Positions 23,956 to 30,899 of a stretch of 64,000 nt of DNA are shown in pieces. The position numbers were made by a program, and so were the translations under genes. Source of the DNA: Corynebacterium sp. Lineage in GTDB: Bacteria; Actinomycetota; Actinomycetes; Mycobacteriales; Mycobacteriaceae. The notes beneath the pieces were generated by a model. It did not search any database. It saw only the letters and a program-made list of their open reading frames with translations, and was not told the origin of the DNA. Position 1 is the stretch's first letter, and each line of letters begins with the position of its first letter. Location of the stretch: the NCBI RefSeq assembly GCF_030152825.1, contig NZ_JASLIP010000041.1:1-64000 (forward strand), written 5' to 3'.

Positions 23956-25524
23956 ATGGCCAAAAAGCTCCTAGATGACAACCTGAAGGCCCAGCTCAGC
24001 CAGCTGGTCGACCGCATCACCGAGAAGGTCGAACTCGTTTACTCCCTCGACGACCGCAGCCAGTCCGCAGACCTCAAGCAGCTGCTCGAGGACATCGCGG
24101 CACTTTCCGATAACATCACCGCCCGCCAGGACGACGAGCTCCACGAGCGTAAACCTTCCTTCACCATTCAGCGTGCAGGCAGCGACGTCGGCGTGACCTT
24201 CGCGGGCATCCCGATGGGCCACGAGTTCAGCTCCCTGGTGCTCGCACTCCTGCAGGTCGGCGGCAACCCGATCAAGGAAGAGCAGGACCTCATCGACCAG
24301 GTCGCGGCCCTGGACGGGGACTTCGAGTTCACCACCTACATGTCCCTGACCTGCCAGAACTGCCCGACCGTGGTGCAGGCGCTGAACGCGATGTCCGTCA
24401 TTAACCCGCGGATCAAGCACACCGCGGTGGAGGGCTCCCTCTTCCAGGACGAGGTCAACGAGAAGGGCATCCAGGCCGTCCCGACGGTCTACCTCAACGG
24501 CGAGGAGTTCGCCTCCGGCCGCATGGACATCCAGGACTTCGTCGCCCGCCTCGACGACGGCCACGCCGAGCGTGAGGCCGCGAAGCTCAACGAGAAGGAG
24601 CCCTACGACGTCCTCGTGGTCGGTCAGGGCCCGGCTGGCGCAACCGCCGCGATCTACGTCGCACGTAAGGGCCTGCGCGTGGGCCTCGTCGGTGAACGCT
24701 TCGGCGGCCAGGTGCTGGACACCCAGTCCATCGAGAACTACAGCTCCGTCCCGAAGACCGAAGGCCCGACCTTCGCCGCGAACCTCGAGGTGCACGTCAA
24801 CGACTACGACATCGACGTCATCAAGGCGCAGTCCGCAACCGGCCTGACCCCGGGCAAGGACGGCGAGCTCAGCACCGTCCACTTCGGCGAGAACGCCTCC
24901 CTCAAGGCGCGCGAGGTCATCGTCGCCACGGGTGCGAACTGGCGCCTGATGGGCGTGCCGGGTGAGGACGAGTACCGCAACAAGGGTGTCTCCTTCTGCC
25001 CGCACTGCGACGGCCCGCTGTTCAAGGGCAAGGACATCGCCGTCATCGGTGGCGGTAACTCCGGCATCGAGGCTGCCATCGACCTGGCTGGCGTGGTCAA
25101 CCACCTCACCGTCCTGGAGTTCGCAGATACCTGCCGCGCCGACGACGTCCTCATGGACACCCTGCGCAGCCTGAAGAACGTCGACATCGTCACCTCCGCC
25201 GCGACGAAGGAGATCATCGGCAACGGCAAGGAGGTCACCGGCCTGAAGTACGAGGACCGGACCACCGGCGAAGAGAAGACCCTCGAGCTGTCCGGCCTGT
25301 TCATCCAGATCGGCCTGCTGCCGAACACCAAGTGGCTGGACGGCTCCGGCGTGGAGCTGAACCAGATGGGCGAGATCGTCATCGACGCCAAGGGCAAGAC
25401 CAACGTGCCGGGCGTCTACGGCGCTGGCGACTGCGCCACCGTGCCATACAAGCAGATCGTGATCGCCACGGGCACCGGCGCCACCGCCGGCCTGTCCGCC
25501 TGGGAGCACAACGCGATCGGCTAA
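23956..25524 (+). CDS. ahpF: Alkyl hydroperoxide reductase subunit F
   Basis: Product of 522 aa, full length for AhpF. The N-terminal tandem thioredoxin-fold domain has the redox pair C133/C136 (LTCQNCPTVV). The C-terminal thioredoxin-reductase-like part has FAD-binding VVGQGPAGATAAIYVA, the pair C348/C351 (SFCPHCDGPLF), NAD-binding VIGGGNSGIEAAIDLA and a final FAD motif GVYGAGDCAT. It transfers electrons from NADH to AhpC. The ATG at 23956 follows AGGAGG by 9 nt. It is transcribed with or independently of ahpC across a strong hairpin. Confidence 0.96.
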   Translation: MAKKLLDDNLKAQLSQLVDRITEKVELVYSLDDRSQSADLKQLLEDIAALSDNITARQDDELHERKPSFTIQRAGSDVGVTFAGIPMGHEFSSLVLALLQVGGNPIKEEQDLIDQVAALDGDFEFTTYMSLTCQNCPTVVQALNAMSVINPRIKHTAVEGSLFQDEVNEKGIQAVPTVYLNGEEFASGRMDIQDFVARLDDGHAEREAAKLNEKEPYDVLVVGQGPAGATAAIYVARKGLRVGLVGERFGGQVLDTQSIENYSSVPKTEGPTFAANLEVHVNDYDIDVIKAQSATGLTPGKDGELSTVHFGENASLKAREVIVATGANWRLMGVPGEDEYRNKGVSFCPHCDGPLFKGKDIAVIGGGNSGIEAAIDLAGVVNHLTVLEFADTCRADDVLMDTLRSLKNVDIVTSAATKEIIGNGKEVTGLKYEDRTTGEEKTLELSGLFIQIGLLPNTKWLDGSGVELNQMGEIVIDAKGKTNVPGVYGAGDCATVPYKQIVIATGTGATAGLSAWEHNAIG

Positions 25525-25543
25525 TACACCGCTGTTAAGCACT

Positions 25544-25578
25544 CACCCCGGCTCCACCGCGATGGTGGCGCCGGGGTG
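25544..25578 (+). terminator. Terminator of ahpF
   Basis: CACCCCGGCTCCACC pairs with GGTGGCGCCGGGGTG (one mismatch) around a 5-nt loop and is followed by TTGCTCTTTCT. Confidence 0.8.
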
Positions 25579-25717
25579 TTGCTCTTTCTACGGGTGCGCG
25601 TGCTGGGCCGCCCCTTCGGCGCGTAGGTAGCCGAGCACCTCGCAGGCAAACGAGCCCCGCGGAGGTCCGCCGAGAACGCCACCACCCCACCCGCTGCGAG
25701 CCTCTTAATGCGCGAAA

Positions 25718-25746
25718 ACGGCCCCCACCCAGCGGGCGGGGGCCGT
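25718..25746 (-). terminator. Terminator of pckG
   Basis: ACGGCCCCC / GGGGGCCGT inverted repeat with an 11-nt loop. On the minus strand the stem is followed by TTTTCG, placing it 20 bp after the pckG stop codon. Confidence 0.75.
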
Positions 25747-25765
25747 CTGCGAAAGCGTTAAGTGC

Positions 25766-27586
25766 TTACTTGGCAGCCTCGATGCGCTGCTTCAGCGCCT
25801 CGTGCTGCTCCCAAACCTCGGCCGGAACCTTCGGACCAAGGAACTTCAGCCACTCCTCGTTGGAGGCTACGTCGCGGTCCCACTCCTCCGGGTGGACGCT
25901 CAGTGCCTCGCGGATGTCCTCCTCCGGCTCGGAGAGGCCCTCGGTGTCGAGGTCCTCGTAGCGAGCGGTGTAGCCAACCACGGTCTCGTCGGCCTCGACG
26001 CGCCCCTCGATGCGGTCAACGATCCACTTCAGGACGCGGGAGTTCTCGCCGAAGCCCGGCCACAGGAAGCGGCCATCCTCGCCGCGGCGGAACCAGTTGA
26101 CCAGGAAGACCTCTGGCATCTTGTCGCCGCCCTTTTCGCCCATGTTGATCCAGTGCTGCAGGTAGTCACCGGCGTTGTAGCCGATGAAGGGCAGCATCGC
26201 CATCGGGTCGTGGCGCAGGGAGCCCACGGCTGCCTCGGCGGCAGCGGCGGTCTGACCGGAAGCCATCGTCGCACCGATGAAGGTGGCGTGGTTCCAGTCG
26301 CGGGCCTGGGTCACCAGCGGGACGGTGTCCGCGCGGCGGCCACCGAACAGGATCGCGGAGACCGGGACGCCGCGGTGATCGTCGTACTCCGGTGCCGCGG
26401 TCGGGCACTGGGAGATCGGCGAGCAGTAGCGGGAGTTCGGGTGGGCAGCCTTGTCCTCGGACTCCGGGGTCCACTCGTTGCCCAGCCAGTCGATGAGGTG
26501 CTCCGGCTTGTTCTCCAGGCCCTCCCACCAGACGTTCTTGTCGTCGGTCAGGCCGACGTTGGTGTACAGGGTGTTGCCCGGCTCCATGGTCTTCATTGCG
26601 ACCGGGTTGGAGGCGTAGTTGGTGCCTGGTGCCACACCGAAGAAGCCGTTCTCCGGGTTCACGGCGTACAGGCGGCCGTCCTCGCCGAAGCGCAGCCACG
26701 CGATGTCGTCACCGACGACCTCCGCGCGCCAGCCCGGGATCGTCGGCTGCAGCATCGCCAGGTTGGTCTTACCGCAGGCGGACGGGAAGGCAGCACAGAT
26801 GTAGTACGCCTTGTCCTCCGGGCTGATCAGCTTCAGGATCAGCATGTGCTCGGCCATCCAGCCCTCGTCGCGGGCCATGACGGTCGCGATGCGCAGGGCG
26901 TAGCACTTCTTAGCCAGGATGGCGTTGCCACCGTAGCCGGAGCCGTAGGACCAGATCTCACGGTCCTCCGGGAAGTGGGTGATGTACTTCGTGTCATTGC
27001 ACGGCCACGGGACGTCCTGCTCGCCCGGCTCCAGCGGAGCGCCGACGGTGTGCCAGCCCTTGACAAACTGACCGGTCTCGTCAATCTTCGCCAGGGCCTC
27101 TGCGCCCATGCGAGTCATGATGCGCATGGACATCACGACGTATGCGGAGTCGGTGAGCTCGATGCCCAGCTTCGGCTCCGGGTCAGAGATCGGGCCCATA
27201 CAGAACGGGACGACGTACATCGTGCGGCCGCGCATGGAGCCGGAGAAGTGCTGACGCATCTCCTCACGCATCTTCTCGGGCTCGACCCAGTTATTGGTCG
27301 GGCCGGCGTCCTCCTCCTTCTCGGAGCAGATGAAGGTGCGGGACTCAACGCGAGCCACGTCGGCCGGGTTGGAGCGCGCGAGGAAGCTATTCGGCTGTGC
27401 CTCCTCGTCCAGCTTGATGAGGGTTCCTCCCTCAACCAGCTGCTCGGCTAGCCGGTTCCACTCCTCGTCGGAGCCGTCACAAAATACGACGGAGTCCGGC
27501 TGGAACAGCTCTACGGATTCTTCGATCCAGTCCAGCAGCTCCTGGTTCTTGGTGGGTGCCTCGCCGACAAGCCCTCGGATGGTCAT
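25766..27586 (-). CDS. pckG: Phosphoenolpyruvate carboxykinase (GTP)
   Basis: Product of 606 aa, typical for the GTP-dependent enzyme. The P-loop region AAFPSACGKTNLAMLQP includes the reactive Cys of this class, and GDDIAWLRF is a metal/nucleotide motif. It converts oxaloacetate and GTP to PEP, GDP and CO2, the main gluconeogenic step for growth on acetate, lactate or fatty acids; this suits a genome with fadA-fadB nearby. AAGGAAAA lies upstream of the ATG. It is a single-gene unit ending in its own terminator. Confidence 0.96.
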   Translation of the reverse strand: MTIRGLVGEAPTKNQELLDWIEESVELFQPDSVVFCDGSDEEWNRLAEQLVEGGTLIKLDEEAQPNSFLARSNPADVARVESRTFICSEKEEDAGPTNNWVEPEKMREEMRQHFSGSMRGRTMYVVPFCMGPISDPEPKLGIELTDSAYVVMSMRIMTRMGAEALAKIDETGQFVKGWHTVGAPLEPGEQDVPWPCNDTKYITHFPEDREIWSYGSGYGGNAILAKKCYALRIATVMARDEGWMAEHMLILKLISPEDKAYYICAAFPSACGKTNLAMLQPTIPGWRAEVVGDDIAWLRFGEDGRLYAVNPENGFFGVAPGTNYASNPVAMKTMEPGNTLYTNVGLTDDKNVWWEGLENKPEHLIDWLGNEWTPESEDKAAHPNSRYCSPISQCPTAAPEYDDHRGVPVSAILFGGRRADTVPLVTQARDWNHATFIGATMASGQTAAAAEAAVGSLRHDPMAMLPFIGYNAGDYLQHWINMGEKGGDKMPEVFLVNWFRRGEDGRFLWPGFGENSRVLKWIVDRIEGRVEADETVVGYTARYEDLDTEGLSEPEEDIREALSVHPEEWDRDVASNEEWLKFLGPKVPAEVWEQHEALKQRIEAAK

Positions 27587-27812
27587 CGAATATTTTCCTT
27601 ACGCTCGGCTAATTCTCTGGCTCAACACTATCGGTTCTGAGCGTGGATGTGGGGACCAGACTCACGGATCAACCGGAATTGCCCACCTTTGTGTGGGCTA
27701 CTCCAGCCGAGCCTTCGCCCCATGCCCCGATGCACAGAATCGCGTCGCGGGCGCTGAGGTGCTCATTCGTACCGATGAGTGCTGCTGCGCAGAGTTTTTC
27801 TTCACCCCCACA

Positions 27813-28193
27813 CTAGCCCCACTCCCCCCGGTCCACACACTCCCATCGGCCAGCATCCCAAGTTTTGCTCACCTCATTGGGGGTGGTTTCGGCCACCCCC
27901 TCCACAAGCTCACCCATTTCTTGCCCGGTTTCCGCTGCTTCCGCCACCCCATCAGGACGCCATGCCGTCCACTTGCCGTCGTAGGAGACGTTGCTGACGT
28001 AGTCCACGTGCCCATCCCCATCCAAGTCAGAGACGGTGGTGACCCCATCCTCACCGGTGAAGGTCGCGGATTCGAGACCCTGCGGGTTGGGAATGGCGTA
28101 CTCCGAGCCACCGAAGGAGAAGACCAAATCTTGCGCTCCTGCCGCCCCCGGTTCCGCCGGCAGATGGGAAAAGATATCGCCCAGGAAATCCAT
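27813..28193 (-). CDS. Unrecognised 126-aa protein with DxDxDG repeat-like motif
   Basis: I do not recognise a confident family. The sequence contains DLDGDGHVDYV, a calcium-loop-like DxDxDG pattern found in FG-GAP/VCBS or dockerin-like repeats, followed by KWTAWRPDG; a Glu-rich C-terminus ends with CVDRGEWG. There is no signal peptide. It starts 3 nt after the stop of the upstream membrane gene, so the two are probably translationally coupled. Similar short proteins with one DxDGDG repeat occur in corynebacteria (DUF6802-type), but that label is a guess. Confidence 0.55.
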   Translation of the reverse strand: MDFLGDIFSHLPAEPGAAGAQDLVFSFGGSEYAIPNPQGLESATFTGEDGVTTVSDLDGDGHVDYVSNVSYDGKWTAWRPDGVAEAAETGQEMGELVEGVAETTPNEVSKTWDAGRWECVDRGEWG

Positions 28194-28196
28194 GTT

Positions 28197-29051
28197 TTAT
28201 ACCCCCGTTCGCAGCGCCAGCTGCTCAGCCACCCGCGGGACGTTCATGCGGGTGATCGTCTCTGTGACTTGTGCACCCCAGGCCTCCTGGAGCATGCGGA
28301 AGTCCGCCTCCCGTTGCGCCTGGTCGATAGCCCGCTGCTGCGCGCTGAGCCGAAACCAGCCAAGCGCGACCGCCGCGAGCAGCCCCAGGCTGAGGCCCAG
28401 CCATGGGTAGCCAGCCAGCCGCCCCACCGCGAAGAGCAGACCCACCGCGCCCAGCACCCCGGCTGCCAGGGTGGCTAGCTGCGCGGCACGGCCGGGCACT
28501 TCCACCGGCTTGGCGGCCGGCGGAACCGCGGCATCTACAGGCGGGCACAAGATCCCCTGGCTCAGCACCGCGACCCGCAGCTCCGCCAGGAAGCGGCGGT
28601 GCACCAGCTCCCGGCCGCCCGAGCCGGGTTCCCCCAGGTCGGCGGCGGAACACCCCTCCCGGATGAAGCGCTGCATCCGCAACCGGATCGCCACGCGAGC
28701 CTGCTCGAGGCGCTCCTGATCCGCCCGGCGCGCCGCCATCTCCCACTGCTTGGTGTCCACGTAGAGCCGGTCAATCAACCGCTGCAGGCCGGCGACGTCC
28801 CGGGAACCAAGAACATGAACCCCCGGGATGTTGGGCCAGCGGTGGTCGCTGAGCACCGCAACCACACCGATGTTCCGGGCAACGGCCTGGACGATCTCCA
28901 CGGCCTCCACGGTGGGCTCCCCCGCGACGGCGACGACCCCGTCGATGTCCTTCCCCGGCCCCGCACCAGGCACCGCGCGCACCCCGGTGAGCTGCTCCGC
29001 AAGCTTCTTCGCCTCGGCCTCGTCCGGGCCGATCACGGCAATAGTCTTCAT
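28197..29051 (-). CDS. Conserved hypothetical membrane protein with receiver/Rossmann-like N-terminus
   Basis: Product of 284 aa, family not recognised. Residues 1-95 look like an alpha/beta Rossmann-type fold (KTIAVIGPDEAEAKKLAEQL, DGVVAVAGEPTVEAVEIVQ), followed by a basic, coiled-coil-prone stretch (AARRADQERLEQARVAIRLRMQRF). Two close membrane helices lie around residues 190-235, then a second helical region. GGGGGAAAG precedes the ATG. It is divergent from trmB and coupled to the 126-aa gene. The arrangement suggests a cytoplasmic sensor or scaffold tethered to the membrane; this is inference only. Confidence 0.6.
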   Translation of the reverse strand: MKTIAVIGPDEAEAKKLAEQLTGVRAVPGAGPGKDIDGVVAVAGEPTVEAVEIVQAVARNIGVVAVLSDHRWPNIPGVHVLGSRDVAGLQRLIDRLYVDTKQWEMAARRADQERLEQARVAIRLRMQRFIREGCSAADLGEPGSGGRELVHRRFLAELRVAVLSQGILCPPVDAAVPPAAKPVEVPGRAAQLATLAAGVLGAVGLLFAVGRLAGYPWLGLSLGLLAAVALGWFRLSAQQRAIDQAQREADFRMLQEAWGAQVTETITRMNVPRVAEQLALRTGV

Positions 29052-29159
29052 CTTTCCCCCATTTCCCCGGGGGCTCTCCCCGGGCTTGCCCCCATCGCCT
29101 TAGACCCCGGGCGGCATACCCCACGCCGAAACTCCCGGAAAACCAGTCCATCTGCAAGA

Positions 29160-30017
29160 ATGATGACGATGACTAGCTCCAATAATTCCCCACAGGACGA
29201 CCAGCAGCAAGCCCTTTCGGAAGAAAACTCCGCACCGGCTCCGGAAGTCACCGGTGGCACCGGCAGGCGCCCACTTCAAACCGTGTTTAACGACGGCCGC
29301 GACTACCCGCGGCTATCCAGCTTCGCCTTCCGCCGCGGCACGCTCACCGATAACCAGGAGGCCACCTGGGAAGCCAACTGGCCGCGCCTGGGCAAGGAGC
29401 TCGACGAGCAGGTCAACGAGCAGTACATCGACCTGGATGACTGGTTCGGCCGGCATGCGGACACGATCGTGGAGATCGGCTCAGGAACCGGCACTTCCAC
29501 CGCGGCGATGGCCCCGCTGGAGACCGATAAGAACATCGTCGCCGTCGAGCTCTACCGCCCCGGCCTGGCCAAGCTCGTCGGCGCGGTGAGCCGCGAGGGG
29601 ATCGAGAACATCCGCATGATCAAGGGCGACGGCGTGGAGGTGCTGCAGCGCATGTTCCGGCCCGAGTCCCTGGCCGGGGTGCGTATCTTCTTCCCGGACC
29701 CGTGGCCCAAGGCCCGCCATCACAAGCGCCGCATCGTCCAGACCGGCACGTTGCACCTCATCGCCAGCCGGCTGCGCCCGGGTGGCATTCTGCATGTCGC
29801 CACCGACCACGCGGACTACGCCGAGTGGATCGACGAGCTCGTGAACGCAGAGCCACAGCTCGAATACCTGGGCTGGCCCGAGGAGCTCGCCAGCGGGGCG
29901 GACGATGGCCGCGGCCACCTCAACCAGTTGGTGGACCGCCAGCTGCTCACGAAGTTTGAGGACAAGGGGCTGCGCAAGGAGCACACTATTAAGGAATACC
30001 TGTGGACTAAGAAGTAG
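29160..30017 (+). CDS. trmB: tRNA (guanine-N7-)-methyltransferase
   Basis: Product of about 285 aa. The SAM-binding motif is VEIGSGTGTS, and the family signature FPDPWPKARHHKRRI is intact. The disordered first 40 residues are rich in Gln, Ser and Pro. It methylates G46 in the variable loop of tRNAs. Three nearby ATG codons (29160, 29163, 29169) can serve as start and none has a good ribosome site. The trmB-NYN-mmpL order is the one found around mmpL3 (Rv0206c-Rv0208c) in M. tuberculosis. Confidence 0.93.
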   Translation: MMTMTSSNNSPQDDQQQALSEENSAPAPEVTGGTGRRPLQTVFNDGRDYPRLSSFAFRRGTLTDNQEATWEANWPRLGKELDEQVNEQYIDLDDWFGRHADTIVEIGSGTGTSTAAMAPLETDKNIVAVELYRPGLAKLVGAVSREGIENIRMIKGDGVEVLQRMFRPESLAGVRIFFPDPWPKARHHKRRIVQTGTLHLIASRLRPGGILHVATDHADYAEWIDELVNAEPQLEYLGWPEELASGADDGRGHLNQLVDRQLLTKFEDKGLRKEHTIKEYLWTKK

Positions 30018-30103
30018 CCACTGGTTAGTCGTTCCTGGGAAATAGCTCCTAGGGACGCGGGGTAACCGGTGGTAGTTTGGATTGATCCCTATTCCAGAAT
30101 TTC

Positions 30104-30126
30104 CTCAGCAGCTTTTCACTGCTGAG
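30104..30126 (+). terminator. Hairpin between trmB and the NYN gene
   Basis: CTCAGCAG / CTGCTGAG with a 7-nt loop, followed by CTCTTTCAT. It may be a weak terminator of trmB or a leader structure of the NYN-cmpL1 operon. Confidence 0.5.
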
Positions 30127-30152
30127 CTCTTTCATCACGATTTATCCCGCAT

Positions 30153-30899
30153 ATGACTAGTCCTTCTTCTTCCGGTGCCGGAACCACCGTTGGGGAGCAG
30201 CATCGCTCCTACGGTTCCGCCACCGAGACCCGCCCCACCCTGCTGCTGGTGTGGGACGCCCCGAATATCGACATGGGGTTGGGCGCGATCCTGGGGGCTC
30301 GCCCCACCGCCGCCCACCGTCCCCGTTTCGACGCGGTGGGCCGCTGGGTCATCAACGAAACCGAGCAGCTCAACGAGGACTTCGGGCTCAGCGGTGAGGA
30401 GCTGATCGAGCCCGAAGCGACCGTCTTCACGAACATCACCCCCGGCGGCGCTGACGTCGTCCGTCCCTGGGTGGAAGCCCTGCGCAACGTGGGCTTCGCC
30501 GTCTTCGCCAAGCCCAAGATCCGCGAGGATTCGGACGTCGACGCCGACATGCTGGACCTCATCCGTCGCCGTCACTCGGAGGGCGTTCTCGACGGGCTGA
30601 TCGTCGCCAGCGCGGATGGCCAGAACTTCCGGGAGACCCTGGAGGAGCTCTCCGAGGACATCCCGGTCACCGTGATCGGATTCCGGGAGCACGTCGCCTG
30701 GGTGCTGGGCAACGAAAAGCTGCGTTTCGTGGACCTGGAGGACATCCCCGGGGTCTTCCGCGAACCGCTGCCGCGCGTGAGCCTGGACAACCTGCCGGAC
30801 GAGGGCGCTTGGCTGCAGCCTTTCCGCCCGCTGACTGCGCTTGCCGAGCGCAGGGACAACAACCACCACAATCCTTCGGAGAACAACTTCCATGTTTAG
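30153..30899 (+). CDS. NYN-domain (PIN-like) protein
   Basis: Product of 248 aa. The PIN-like core has the acidic positions of NYN nucleases: VWDAPNIDMG near the start, EDSDVDADMLDLI in the middle and VASADGQNF later. NYN proteins are usually Mg-dependent ribonucleases acting on structured RNA or tRNA. The stop codon overlaps the start of cmpL1 by 8 nt, so the two are cotranslated. The corresponding M. tuberculosis gene is Rv0207c beside mmpL3. The linkage to mycolate export is conserved but unexplained. No ribosome site precedes the ATG. Confidence 0.82.
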   Translation: MTSPSSSGAGTTVGEQHRSYGSATETRPTLLLVWDAPNIDMGLGAILGARPTAAHRPRFDAVGRWVINETEQLNEDFGLSGEELIEPEATVFTNITPGGADVVRPWVEALRNVGFAVFAKPKIREDSDVDADMLDLIRRRHSEGVLDGLIVASADGQNFRETLEELSEDIPVTVIGFREHVAWVLGNEKLRFVDLEDIPGVFREPLPRVSLDNLPDEGAWLQPFRPLTALAERRDNNHHNPSENNFHV

